A stretch of DNA of 64,000 nucleotides from Procambarus clarkii (GCF_040958095.1 NC_091228.1:13719640-13783639); one strand, 5' to 3'; shown: positions 36,634-47,887, counted from the first letter of the stretch. The notes: a model not told the origin generated them from the sequence alone. Translations and numbers: made by a program.

Positions 36634-38150
36634 ATGTTTCGTCTCTCAGCATTTCGTAATGATCCAGGAAGTGAATTAGGGAACTTAATTCGTGCCAGAA
36701 AGACAGAATTACAAACTCTAGCACATGAGTATCACCAAGATGTTCCCCATGGAGCCAACAAAAGTGACTTGCACAACATTATCTTGGACCACCTCTTAGA
36801 TAAAGGAATTATAGACTCTGATTCTCACGAAAACTATTCTGTTGCAGATCGACATGCTCTGGCAGCTATGAAGTTAAAGCTCGAGTTAGCAAAAATAGAG
36901 CGGGAACAATAAACAGAAGCTCTCCAGATAAAGAAAGACGAGCCTGCCCTGAAGAAAGAAGAACAGGAACGCGAGGCTGCCATAAAGAAAGAAGAACTGG
37001 AACGCGAGGCTGCCATAAAGAAAGAAGAACTGGAACGCGAGGCTGCCATAAAGAAAGAAGAACTGGAACGCGAGGGTACCCTAAAGCGTGACCAACTGCA
37101 AGAACAAGCTGCCTTTGAGAAAGAAGCTCTACAAAGACAGGAACGTGAGGTGGCCCTAAGGGAACGCCAAGTTGCCCTAAAGAGAGAAGAACAGGAACGT
37201 GAGGTTGCCCTACAAAGTGAGCGTGTGAGGGTACTGCTTGAAACAAGAAAACGTGACTTGGAGATACAACGTGAGCACGATAAACAGCAAGCTGAGAGGG
37301 CTCTAGTTTGTTGTCAACAAGAACTAACCTGGAAACTACACAACACAATCAGCGCCAACAAGCTACAGCTAGTCTTCCCGTAAGTTTCAATGTCTCCCAT
37401 GCAAGTAAGTTAATGCCACCATTCGTTGAGACAGAGTTAGATGTGTTTTTTACTACTTTTGAGGCCCTAGCTAAAAAACTTAGCTGGCCTGAAGATCAAT
37501 GGTCTACCCTTCTCAGAGTGCATCTCACAGGTTGAGCTGCGGTTACTCTCAGTACCTTAGCGTCTGTGAATGACTACCAAATCCTAAAGCAAGCAGTTTT
37601 AGACGCTTACCTTCTCTCCACCGAAAGCTACAGACGAAAGTTCCGTGATTATCTAAAGGCAAGTACCACAAACTTTTTAGAATTTGCCAATACTAAGAAA
37701 AGATATTTCATGAAATGGCTAGAAGCAGCAGATGTCTCTACATTTTCAGAACTTGTCAACCTCATTCTAGTTGAGGAATTCTTTAGACGTGCTCCCCCTT
37801 CCATCCGTTTATATTTAGCAGACAAAGAAGAAACCGACTACATCAGATGTGCGAAGTCGGCTGACACCTACAGCCTTATACACCGGCTAACACCTGACCC
37901 ACCTTCCAGTAAGAAGTCTTGGTCTAGTTATGACAAAATGAGTACCGATCAGGCGAGATCTCAATTGTATTGTAAGTATTGCAAGCTCTATGGACATACC
38001 ATAGATAAATGTGGAAAAACCCAATACAAAGGCTATTGTGAAACTCCTAAACCCAAACCGACTCCTCCTAAGTCCAGTGAGCTTGTGATGAATGTTGGTG
38101 TTCCTGTTAATGATCTTTCTCTCTTCAGTACACACCTGTATCCTGAAACT
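36634..38150 (+). pseudogene. gag of Gmr1-like copy 1 (coiled coil, SCAN-like capsid, zinc knuckle)
   Basis: It starts MFRLSAFRNDPGSELG, matching an internal Met of copy 2. A long charged coiled coil follows, with tandem KKEELEREAAI repeats at about 36950-37070. Next come SHASKLMPPFVETELDVFF, then the SCAN-like capsid part (YRRKFRDYLKAS, KRYFMKWLEAADVSTFSELV) and the knuckle CKYCKLYGHTIDKC. It is broken by stops at 36910 and 37533 and by at least one frameshift near 37310. Gag would form the particle that packages element RNA. Confidence 0.85.
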
Positions 38151-38545
38151 GTCTCTGCCAACAGTACAGATTCGGAGGGATGTTTCAAATTGAAGATCTT
38201 GAGGGACACAGCGGCTCTTCAGTCAATAATATTGAAATCGGCTGTGCCTAACATCACCTACACCGGGGAAACCGTCCTTATCACTGACCTCACTGCTACC
38301 ACTCCGTATCCACTCGCCAGATTCTACCTGGATTGTCGTTTCGTGACCGGTGAAGTCGTCGTCAGGGAAAAGCCTTTTCCCATGAAAGGGGTACAAGTTC
38401 TCCTGGGCAACGACTTGGCTATAGATCTGCAACCTTCCAACTTGATCATCATGGACAAACCCCAGGTATGTGACTCTGTAGTGGAAAGTATGTTCCAAGA
38501 AAGACATCTTGAAGTATGTTCCAGCAGAGGTCCAAGAAAGTGATG
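38151..38545 (+). pseudogene. Protease region of Gmr1-like copy 1
   Basis: KLKILRDTAALQSIILKSAV has the position and context of a retroviral-type aspartic protease, with Asp-Thr-Ala where the family usually has Asp-Thr-Gly. GVQVLLGNDLAIDLQPSNLI further on matches the second conserved block. It continues in frame from gag and then shifts frame at about 38510. Copy 2 has the same DTA triplet. Confidence 0.7.
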
Positions 38546-39920
38546 AAGTCTCTCCGGTTTTGGTGACAACCCGTGCGCAAGCTGCACGCTCGCAACCAGC
38601 TGACTCTACTGCAACAGCTGTCCGTCAAGACTATCAGAATCTTCTGCCGAATCTTACTATGTTGGAGTTCCGTAAGTTACAGAGGGAGGACCCTTCATTA
38701 ACACCATTATTCTTCCAGGCTGAGACTCAATCTAACAGTATCCCTAGGTTCTTCCTAGAGAATCAGTTGCTCTACCGAAGGTACAGACCCAGTAAGCTAA
38801 CGGAGGATGACGATTGGGCTAATGTCGACCAACTAGTAGTTCCCTTCAGCCTACGGCCCTATTTTCTACACCTGGCCCACGGAGCTCTTTCTCACTATGG
38901 ATTTAACAAAACCTATCACGGAATCAGGCAAGACTACTACTGGCCAGGTATGGTTAAAGATGTAAAAAGTTATGTGCAACAGTGTCATACATGTCAGATG
39001 GCAGGAAAACCTAACATCCCGATTCCCAAGGCTCCTTTAATTCTTATCCCGGTGCCTGCTGAATTTTTCTACAGACTCATCATAGACTGTGTTGGTCCTT
39101 TACCCCGGACCAGTTCTGGCAACGCTTATATACTAACCATCCTGTGTCCAACCACCAGATTCCCCATAGCAGTTCCTGTAAAGAACATTACGGCTGCTAC
39201 GGTGGTAAAACACTTATTGAAGATCTTTACCCAATATGGATTTCCAAGGGAGGTTCAGAGAGACTGCGGCACCAACTTCACCAGTGATCTCTTCAAGAAG
39301 ACGCTGGAAGAATTCAACATCACTCAGGTATTGTCCAGCCCCTATCATCCTGCTTCACAGGGTTCTCTTGAACGTAGTCACAGAACGATAAAAGCACTCC
39401 TCAAGAAATTTTGCAATGAAACCATGAAAGACTGGGATAAACAACTTGACATCATCATGTGCATTTTCAGAAGTCTCCCTAATCAGTCTCCAGGAGTATC
39501 TCCTTATGAGATGCTCACCGGACGTAAGTGCCGTACTCCTCTCAAAGACTCTCTATGTAATGCCACCTTCAGTGACCCTCAGCATGTGCCCCAGTTTCTT
39601 CAAAACTTAAAGCACATTCTACAGAGAGTACGTAAATTTGCTAATGACAATCTATTGAAAGCTAAAGATAGGTTGAAGACTCATTTTGACCAACGCAGCA
39701 AAATCAGGAAATTTAAAACGGTAGACTTCATGTTGGCCTATTTTCCGATCCCAGGTTCTCCATTGCAAAATAAGTTTTCAGGACCTTACCGCATCAAGGA
39801 GTGCAGAAGCAACCACAACTACGTTCTTGAGACTCCAGATAGGCGGCGGAGGACCCAGTTGTGCCACGTCAATTATCTAAAGGAGTATAAAGGTATTCCC
39901 CCTACTTTGCTAATATCACT
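38546..39920 (+). pseudogene. Integrase of Gmr1-like copy 1
   Basis: An intact frame runs from 38509 to 40176. It has the HHCC finger (HLAHGALSHYGFNKTYH ... CHTCQ), the DDE core with Asp in IIDCVGPLPR, Asp in RDCGTNFTSDLF and Glu in SQGSLERSH at D-35-E spacing, and a C-terminal GPY/F module (FSGPYRIKECRSNHNYVLET). It inserts the cDNA into the chromosome. It comes before RNase H, unlike in canonical Ty3/gypsy elements. The core residues are intact although the element is dead. Confidence 0.88.
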
Positions 39921-40079
39921 CACCACTTTCAAAGATCCATACCTCCACAGTGAGACATTCCCTGCTTCTCCTCCGGAATGCACTGACTCTGAGTCAGTGC
40001 CTTCCAACTCGGAAATCCTTAATGATCTTCCTAAAAATTTACAAGACTGTAATAGTGCTTCTCTACTATTTTTTCTATC

Positions 40080-40436
40080 TACTATTTTTCTGATCCCATT
40101 CGCGCCTCTCCAGATATTACGAAGCCTTTCATCATCAATGTCGACGCCAGTGACACCGGCATCGGGGGCGTCCTAATGCAACAACGTGGCAAAGAGGTTC
40201 TTCCTGTCAGCTACTACAGCTACAAGTTGAAGCACCATCAAACGAACTATAGCACTATAGAAAAGGAACACCTCTCCATCGTCCTGAATCTGCAACATTT
40301 CGAACCTTACCTACAAGGAATCAGTCTATTACCATCTACTCAGACCACAATCCCCTGTGGTTCCTACAACAGGCCCAATTTAGCAATCAACGTCTTCTAG
40401 GCTGGGCTCTGTACTTGCAGAATTTTTCAATGAACT
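40080..40436 (+). pseudogene. RNase H of Gmr1-like copy 1, directly after integrase, truncated
   Basis: After a short linker with a frameshift the reading gives KPFIINVDASDTGIGGVLMQ, VSYYSYKLKHHQTNYSTIEK and EHLSIVLNLQHFEPYLQG. After another break come the NPLWFLQQ and RLLGWALYLQNF blocks. These are typical of Ty3/gypsy RNase H (catalytic Asp in NVDASD). The preceding RASPD residues look like the very end of a reverse transcriptase thumb, so the reverse transcriptase itself has been removed. It is cut at 40436 by Helitron sequence. Confidence 0.8.
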
Positions 40437-41480
40437 ACATGTTCAATGGCAATTTCAAAGCCAAAGTAGCAGTTCTTCCACCTCGTAGGAATCTCGCAGC
40501 TATTCCGGGCGATGCAGGAGCTAAGGATTTTTAAAGAGCCATTTTGGGATCAAAATGTTGCCAAAATCAATCTAATTAGAAAGATTGTACAGTTCCTATT
40601 GACGCATCTAGGAAGATTTCTCCTAACCCATTATTGACAGTTTGAATTATTTGATCGTAAATGCCTTTTCGCTCAAGCATTAGCTTAAGAATATTTGATT
40701 GCACATACGATAAAAGATCACCCGTGTTGTAATTTTGTTTACAACGCAATTCAACATTGAACGAAGCAGCAGCAGATCGATTCGGTGATAGCATTCCCAA
40801 TTGATTGAGAACTTTGTTCGCGATTTCTAAGCACAAATCTTCAATCATTATCAACGTTTCGCTGTAGTTTTCTGCTGTGAAATTCATGTTCATATTTGAA
40901 TTTTCTTTACGTATTCGACGGACAATATCTTCAGCCATGTGAGAGTTGTGTTTCTCCCATACTCTGTGGAGATAAGGGGGGAGAGCTGGTGGTCAATATG
41001 ATTGCAAGCAATGCACGAATTTGATTTGGATGTGACTTGTTGGACGTGTCATTAATGCATACATCCCAGTGTCGGTGGTTCTCCAATAAATTCAGAGCTT
41101 GACATGCACTATGGAAAGTGGCATGTGCTATGCCGCTGAAAAATCTCAATTGCTGAAAAGACATTGGATCAGAGCACATTTACCAGCAGCTTGCGAAGAA
41201 AGAAGCATTCATCTTGATGGGAATGCACGGAGTACAGTCTGACTGTCGTAGTTTGTTTGAATATGCCAGGCTGTCCGTCGACTCGCTCTCGTCGTTTACG
41301 TTGTTCAAATGATTTTCTACTGGCATTCCATGTGTAATACGTAGACACTTTCGAATACAGCAATGTTTTAGCAAATACGTCATTTTGGCATAACATGAAG
41401 AATTTGATTTTGATTGAATGAAAGATTTTGGCATAACTGACGTTGTTGCCGGTGGAGTCATAGCTGTTTGTTTCACATTT
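40437..41480 (-). pseudogene. Helitron helicase, middle part
   Basis: Minus-strand blocks in order are: LCQNDVFAKTLLYSKVSTYY and TWNASRKSFEQRKR; RLYSVHSHQDECFFLRKLLV; FHSACQALNLLENHRHWDVC; IRALLAIILTTSSPPLSPQS; EDIVRRIRKENSN; ALI/IEDLC-type IEDLCLEIANKVLNQLGMLS; then IFLDASIGTVQSFL and RGGRTA...LALKLPLN. These are hallmarks of the Helitron Rep-helicase up to and past Walker A. Walker A, usually GGTGKT, is degraded here to SIGTVQS, and frameshifts occur at about 40935 and 41175. The C-terminal part is at 32084-32455. Confidence 0.85.
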
Positions 41481-42376
41481 GCAGCTGTGAAATAAACGTG
41501 TTGTCTATTTTCCTGTTTTCAAACAAAAACAAAAAATAGTGACGAAATATTTCAATTCAAACGCCTATCAATCGACGCATCTCAATTTCACCACCAATTG
41601 CACTGAAAAATAAGAAGAACAGTTAAAAAAGGAATGAAAAAAATGAAAAAATAAACAGTTTATACCCACGAAATGAACGATATGGTAAACAACGCAGCTC
41701 AATTCCGGCACAATGTCACACAACATAATTAAATCAAAATGAAACTCATCAAAATCTATGAAAATTCAATAAATCAATCAATGTAATCAGAAACAAGGAA
41801 ATTGAACCTTAACATAGCTTGTATATCGTATGTTGCTCTTAAATGCAACAAATGGCGCTGTTTTTCAATGAATGCATGTTTTTAGCTGTTTTAGGTGTGG
41901 CATCTAAATAGTAGGTATATCAAACATGCATGTATTCGAAAGGAACATAGTGTCAAAATTTCATAGCAATCGGTGAAGAACTTTGAGAGATTACAGCATG
42001 TGTTGCTCATACGTCCTACAGGTGGCGCTGTTTAAAAAAAAAAAAACATGTTTTTTCCTATCATAGGTGAGGCATGTATATAGTAGGTATATAAAAGCAC
42101 TCGCCTATTCGAATGAAAAGTTGTGTCAAGATTTCAAAGCAATCTGTAAAGAGGTTTCGAAGATTTCCCTCACATGAAAAAGACATGAAAACTCAGCTTT
42201 TATAAAAAAAACATGTTTTTTCCATCACAAACGAGACATCTATATAGTATGTACATAAAAAAACACGCTCAGATGCGAATCTAATGTTATGTGAAAATTT
42301 CAAGGCAATCGGTGAAGAACTTTCGGAGATCAGCGATTTTGAACAATCGAACATTTCCATTTTTATTTATATAGAT
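41481..42376. repeat. Higher-order A/B/C repeat array (right block)
   Basis: One complete A-B-C round (41840-42376) is preceded by the same A-rich lead as in the left block: ATTCAAACGCC, then CACGAAATGAACGATATGGT and CAATGTCACACAACATAATT. The C module ends with CATTTCCATTTTTATTTATA. Together with the left block it brackets the Helitron plus Gmr1 region in the same orientation. Confidence 0.8.
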
Positions 42377-42764
42377 AAACACTGTAACATCTTCTTTAGT
42401 TACCTTTAACTCAGTATACGTAAGATGAGTGTAGGTGAAGAATCTGAAACTTCTTTCTTGACGTTTCAGACATTGAGGGTCTTCTCTGCACCGTCGACCT
42501 TGCCACTCTTTGAGGTCTCTTCTTTATGCTTCCAGTACCAAGAAGACGACCTTGGAGATGTCTCTTCAATTTCGTTAAAGGCAAGTTTATTAGGATTAAG
42601 GTGAGATTTTTGGCCAAAACACATTTCTACAGTTCTTAAGAGGCACGAACTTCTCGAACTTCTTCACTTCTGAAGCATGTCTTAATTTCATATTCACAAT
42701 TGATGTTGCTGTTGCTGATTTAGGGCATTCAGTGTTGTTTATCAATGTTCATTCAATGTTTTGT
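42377..42764. other. Unassigned 390 bp
   Basis: Nothing recognisable. It contains no conserved frame longer than about 70 codons. Confidence 0.5.
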
Positions 42765-43225
42765 AAGAATGAGGTGATTTGATAAAATGCTATGCCCAAG
42801 ATTACCATCCGAGTGCTGGGAAGGAAGTGGTTCAAATAGCTTCGGCTATCACTTCCTTATGTCCGGTCGTGATGATCAAGCGGATGAAGGTGTCCTGTAC
42901 ATACCAGTTGCGTTGCTCTTGGCAGTATGGGTTCGAATCACTTCTGGGGTGTGAGTTTTCAGTTGCATATAGTCCTAGGGACCATTCAGGCTTGTTCACA
43001 TTTGTGTTCCTCACATGTGCCCCAAAGAATGAGGTGATTTGATAAAATGCTATGCCCAAGATTACCATCCGAGTGCTGGTGGGGAAGTGGTTCAAATGGC
43101 TTCGGCTATCACTTCCTTATGTCCGGTCATGATGGTCAAGTGGATTAAGGCGTCCTATACATACCAGTTGCGTTGCTCCTGGCAGTGTGGGTTCGAGTCA
43201 CTTCTGGGGTGTGAGTTTTCAGTTA
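42765..43225 (+). mobile_element. Two tandem tRNA-derived SINE copies (260-bp period)
   Basis: AAGAATGAGGTGATTTGATA starts at 42765 and again at 43025. Each unit has a tRNA-Leu-like part: GATGATCAAGCGGATGAAGG or GATGGTCAAGTGGATTAAGG (A box region), then GGGTTCGAATCACTTC or GGGTTCGAGTCACTTC (B box). A body with GGGGTGTGAGTTTTCAGTT follows. The first unit continues through CCTAGGGACCATTCAGGCTT and CTCACATGTGCCCC; the second is cut off at GTTTTCAGTT by (AT)n. The two units are about 93% identical. Neither is a functional tRNA. Confidence 0.75.
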
Positions 43226-43230
43226 TCTAA

Positions 43231-43234
43231 TATG

Positions 43235-43304
<70 letters not shown>

Positions 43305-43308
43305 TATT
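43231..43308. repeat. (AT)n microsatellite
   Basis: Pure (AT)n with a few C interruptions; it separates the SINEs from the LINE fragment. Confidence 0.95.
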
Positions 43309-44367
43309 TGCTTTATTTGAACTTTGTTACAAAAAAGGAGTTACATATAGGTTACAAAGATGGTTATCATAGGTTGTCGAGTTCCTCCAGCTCCTCAGAT
43401 GGAGGGCAGGAACCCTGGATGCAGTGCGCATTTCCCCTCTGTATCGCCATGCTGAGGCGCTGGAAAAGAAAGCTGGCAGCTCTAGGGTCCCTTGTTGTTT
43501 CAATGAGCCTAGAACTCGGTTCCTTCAAAAAAACTGGTAGCACTTTTACCCCAGGCGCCGAGTGTCTCAGAAGCAATGGGGACAAAATTGTAGTGGTGAT
43601 CCAGTTCTCTATACTTACGGGATTTGGATGCTTCCCTGTGAGTTGCAGCGCCACCTGGTTGTGCAACACTGAGTGAATGTAGGTGTTAGCTAGGGTTGAT
43701 ACGCACGTGTAGTCCCATACCAACTGCTTGCCATTCTTCCAGGGGTTCACTGTGATACCATCCAGGCGACCAATAAGAGCTTCAGAGTTACGGGGCGTTA
43801 GGTAACGGGGCTCTCTTTCAGCTGGGCATCCAGCTGTGGTGAGGCTCCTCTTGATGATGTCGTTAACTTCACTGTGCCTCGAGTGCCATCCCCCTGTGCT
43901 TTGGCAGAGTAGGCCATGGTGGCCATACCTGTCAGCCACCACCTCGCCGCAAATACACCTATATCTGGTGTGGATTGGATCAGCAAGGCAAAGGGCCACA
44001 GCAATTCGAAGGGCGTGTGGTGTGAGACGTGTGCCAGTTGCCGACATTAGGGTTGCTAACAGGAAATCCCCTGCATGTGGGGCTGCTACTGCTGTGAGGC
44101 GAGCAATGTCATGTTGTGTTGTTGCAGCACCCAGGCACTCTGCAGCAACTTGGTCTACAATGGGGCCATGCCAGCTGGATTGCTTGTGGGCTTTTGGGGA
44201 TGGTGGTTGAGGTGATGGGCCTGCACGAGAGGCCCACTCTGTGGCACAGCGTGTAAAATTGGGATCATGTACACCTGCCAGCTGATGCAAGTGGGCAGGT
44301 AGAATTTCCTTCACAAGGTCGTCGGATGCTGATAAGGACAGGAAGGCTGGAACAGCCTTCTTGTCCT

Positions 44368-44369
<2 letters not shown>
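43309..44369 (-). pseudogene. C-terminal part of a LINE polyprotein with a restriction-like nuclease region
   Basis: A clean frame of at least 315 residues runs on the minus strand from the (AT)n edge (44369) to a stop at 43367. Visible features are a Cys/His cluster (YRCICGEVVADRYGHHGLLC, then WHSRH) and a block with RLDGITVNPWKNGKQLVWDY. The latter has the Asp...Asp spacing of a restriction-like nuclease, as found after the reverse transcriptase in R2/NeSL-type LINEs. A poly(A) signal (AATAAA, plus 43312-43317) follows the stop. The reverse transcriptase is missing, because the (AT)n replaces everything upstream. The family assignment is moderate; a different retroelement-associated nuclease is possible. 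Confidence 0.6.

Positions 44370-44432
<63 letters not shown>
44370..44432. repeat. (AT)n microsatellite
   Basis: Pure (AT)n between the LINE C-terminal fragment and the 3' end of the Penelope-like element. Confidence 0.95.
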
Positions 44433-44436
<4 letters not shown>

Positions 44437-44846
44437 AAATATGACCGAAAAAGTAAGATTAATAATCCTAACACGAATTTTCTCTATCTTTCTTACGTTT
44501 CTTTTCACTGTTGATGGTAATTCAAAGATCAATTCTCCAAAATTCATTTTTATTTCTAGTCTGACGCGACACTTGATCGCGTTTCGTAAAACTTATTACA
44601 TTTTCAAAGACTTTAGTTTACAAACACACAACTGAAACTGAATAGAGCTTACACATCTTGGAGTTTTTATCTACATTTGGGTGAGGTGGATGAGGTGAAA
44701 ACAAACTTTCAACAATGGGTATTGAATGGGTATTAAATTCAAACACAAGACAGAACACGAAACAATGGCTATTGAATGGGTATTAAATTCAAACACAAGA
44801 CAGAACACAAAACAATGGGTATTGAATGGAAGTAATTGTAGAAAGC

Positions 44847-45150
44847 CTATTGGTCCATATTTCTTGATGCTTCTATATTGGAGCGGAGTCTTGAAGTGGG
44901 TAGAATATAGTTGTGCATTAATTGGCTGTTGATTGCTGGTGTTGACTTCTTGATGTGTAATGCCTCGCAGACGTCAAGCCGCCTGCTATCGCTGTATCTA
45001 TCGATGATTTCTGTGTTGTTTGCTAAGATTTCTCTGGTGATGGTTTGTTTGTGGGAAGAGATTATATGTTCTTTAATGGAGCCCTGTTGCTTATGCATCG
45101 TTAAACGCCTAGAAAGAGATGTTGTTGTCTTGCCTATATACTGTTTTTTT
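44847..45150 (-). pseudogene. GIY-YIG endonuclease of the Penelope-like element
   Basis: In the frame after the shift the minus strand gives QYIGKTTTSLSRRL, then GSIKEHIISSHKQTITREIL, NTEIIDRYSDSRRL and EALHIKKSTPAIN. These correspond to the YIG motif, the conserved arginine and the catalytic glutamate (EALHI) of the domain. The 'GIY' half and the Cys-rich linker stay in the previous frame. Confidence 0.8.
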
Positions 45151-46015
45151 GAGGCTTACAGTCCCCAAGAGGGCATTTGAAGGCATAGACGACGTTGGTC
45201 TCTTTTAAAGCGTTCTGCTTTGTGTCTGGAGAGTTTCTCATGAGTAGGTTGGCCGTTTTTCTGGTTTTATAGTAAATCGTCAGTTGTATATTCTGATTTT
45301 TGTCTGTAGGGATAACGTTTCTACTGACAATATCTTTCAGGACCCTTTCCTCCGTTTTATGGGCTGTGGAAAAGAAGTTCCTGTAAAATAGTCTAATAGG
45401 GGGTATACGTGTTGTGTTAGTTGTCTCTTCAGAGGTTGCATGGCGTTTCACTTTCCTTCTTATGATGTCTTCCACGAAACCATTGGAGAAGCCGTTGTTG
45501 ACTAGGACCTGCCTTACCCTACAGAGTTCTTCGTCGACTTGCTTCCATTCTGAGCTGTGGTTGAGGGCACGGTCGACATAAGCGTTAACAACACTCCTCT
45601 TGTACCTGCCCGGGCAGTCACTGTTGGCATTCAGGCACATTCCTATGTTTGTTTCCTTAGTGTAGACTGCAGTGTGGAAAACTCCGCTCCTTTCCATGAC
45701 TGTTGCATCTAGAAAGGGCAGCTTCCCATCCTTCTCCATCTCGTAAGTGAAACGCAACACAGAATTCTGCTCAAATGCCTCCTTCAGCTCCTGCAGATGT
45801 CTGACATCAGGTACCTGTGTAAAAATGTCGTCAACATACCTGCAGTATATGGCCGGTTTCAAGTTCATGTCGACTAAGACTTTTTGCTCGATGGTACCCA
45901 TGTAGAAGTTTGCAAACAGTACACCTAGGGGAGAACCCATGGCGACCCCATCTACTTGCTTATACGTGCGTCCATCCGGGCTCAAGAAGGGTGCCTCTTT
46001 AGTACAAGCTTGGAG

Positions 46016-46393
<378 letters not shown>

Positions 46394-46476
<83 letters not shown>

Positions 46477-46480
46477 ATAT
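46394..46480. repeat. (AT)n-(GT)n microsatellite
   Basis: (AT)n to about 46460, then (GT)n to about 46476. Confidence 0.95.
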
Positions 46481-46508
46481 CACGAAAATAAACACGTGAT
46501 TAAGAATG

Positions 46509-46676
46509 TGACAATGTCAGACCACGGAGGAAAATGAAACAGGAATTTCCTTAAGTACTTTCGTATATTAAATACATTTTCAGAAGGAATCAGGGAACTT
46601 CCTTCTGAAGATGTATTTAATATACGAAAGTACTTAAGGAAATTCCTGTTTCATTTTCCTCCGTGGTCTGACATTG

Positions 46677-46679
<3 letters not shown>
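46509..46679. repeat. Long hairpin, ~81-bp arms with one mismatch
   Basis: 46509-46589 and 46599-46679 are inverted copies (TGACAATGTCAGACCACGGA ... CTTCCTTCTGAAG region) with a 9-nt loop and one visible mismatch. It lies between two (AT)n tracts. It is probably a fold-back copy of a dispersed repeat's end, possibly a Penelope-like terminal part. No gene. Confidence 0.85.

Positions 46680-46755
<76 letters not shown>
46680..46755. repeat. (AT)n microsatellite
   Basis: Pure (AT)n between the hairpin and the next inverted-repeat element. Confidence 0.95.
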
Positions 46756-46757
<2 letters not shown>

Positions 46758-47133
46758 GTCGTACCTAGTAGCCAGAACTCACTTTTCAGCCTACAATGCA
46801 AGGCCCGATTTGCCTAATAAGCCAAGTTTTCATGAATTAATATATTTTCTCTAATTTTTTTCTTATGAAATGATAAAGCTACCCATTTCATTATGTATGA
46901 GGTCAATTTTTTTTAATTGGAGATAAAATTAATGCAGATATATGACCGAACCTAACCAACCCTACCTAACCTAACCTAACCTATCTTTATAGGTTAGGTA
47001 GCAGAAAAAGTTAGGTTAGGTTAGGTTAGGTAGGTTAGGTAGTCGAAAAAACATTAATTCATGAAAACTTGGCTTATTAGGCAAATAGGGCCTTGCATAG
47101 TAGGCTGAGAAGTGCGTTCTGGCTACTAGGTAC

Positions 47134-47138
<5 letters not shown>
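46756..47138. repeat. Inverted-repeat element with opposed (CCTAA)n and (TTAGG)n blocks
   Basis: The left arm begins ATGTCGTACCTAGTAGCCAG; the right arm (about 47050-47138) is its inverse, ending GGCTACTAGGTACGACAT. The left arm is followed by extra sequence and (CCTAA)4 (46964-46981). After TCTTTATAGG come (TTAGG)n units (47010-47040). The arms are about 85 bp. There is no transposase. The telomere-type pentamer in both orientations inside one small element is unusual. Confidence 0.85.
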
Positions 47139-47199
<61 letters not shown>

Positions 47200-47209
47200 A
47201 TATATATAT
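47136..47209. repeat. (AT)n microsatellite, left insertion site of Gmr1-like copy 2
   Basis: (AT)n continues right up to the LTR start at 47210. The same repeat resumes at 53314 beyond the other LTR, so copy 2 inserted into an (AT)n tract. Confidence 0.95.
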
Positions 47210-47887
47210 TGTGACGGTAACGCGTTGGTGTTCGGCTGTTTAAGGCTAGGGGTATGGCCTCGTCACATAGTTATAAAAAAAAAGAAAAACTGGAACGTCG
47301 TCTGTGGTAAGGTAAGGAGAAGACACACAAAACACAAGTAAATTTTAACAATGAAATTTTAATTACGTTAAATAAATCAAAACATGAATAAAATGCACAA
47401 ACAAATTCTTATAATAAAATCAATCAATCAAAATAATAAGAATACTTAAATGACACAATGAAAAGTTACGTTAAGGCAAAATAACAAGAAGTGCAACACA
47501 AAATTAAATGGGAGGTGCTGGAATATTGGCTTTAAGCTATCACCTCTCTCAGTACACGCTAACGTCTAGCCGGGAGGAGTGATAACTACGAAAGCACTGA
47601 ACATTCTGAGGTCGTGGCGACCCCAGACATCAAGTAGTATGGGGGGGCGAGTGCAGGTGCAGCCAGACTGGCGACCAATCAGCGGGGCCGGTAGCGATCA
47701 ACGAGTAGTTTGGCGGTTTGAGTCTGAACAGGTGTCTCTGGCTGCAACGTTTTGCGCTCTGGCAAGCCTTGCTGGTGTTGTTGTCGTTGTTGTTGGACAT
47801 TTCTTCCATAGTAGTTTTATATAACCACAACGACGTAATTGTGGAGGGAAGAGCAGGCTCAATCTCTTGAAAGAGATTATCGTCACA
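47210..47887 (-). repeat. 3' LTR of Gmr1-like copy 2
   Basis: In the plus direction it starts TGTGACGGTAACGCG and ends GATTATCGTCACA, giving TG...CA ends with inverted TGTGACG/CGTCACA. The AT-rich middle (47330-47500) matches the other LTR almost base for base. Confidence 0.95.

Larger units (their letters stand above)
32655..40436 (+). mobile_element. Gmr1-like Ty3/gypsy retrotransposon, copy 1 (3'-truncated, RT-less)
   Basis: The plus-strand order is 5' LTR (interrupted), primer-binding site, leader, gag, protease, integrase and RNase H. It closely follows copy 2 (47210-53313). The element is broken off inside RNase H at about 40436, where a Helitron fragment on the other strand begins, so there is no 3' LTR. 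Stops in gag (36910, 37533) and later frameshifts make it a pseudogene. The 5' LTR contains a 2.4-kb retroposon. The whole lies between two parts of a Helitron helicase, so it probably inserted there, with some loss of helicase sequence. Confidence 0.85.

Noticed and set aside
42880..43215. Functional tRNA-Leu genes
   Set aside because: The A and B boxes are present, but the acceptor stem does not close and both copies continue into a SINE body.
46964..47040. A chromosome end
   Set aside because: The TTAGG units are few, in both orientations, and embedded in an inverted repeat with ordinary sequence on both sides.
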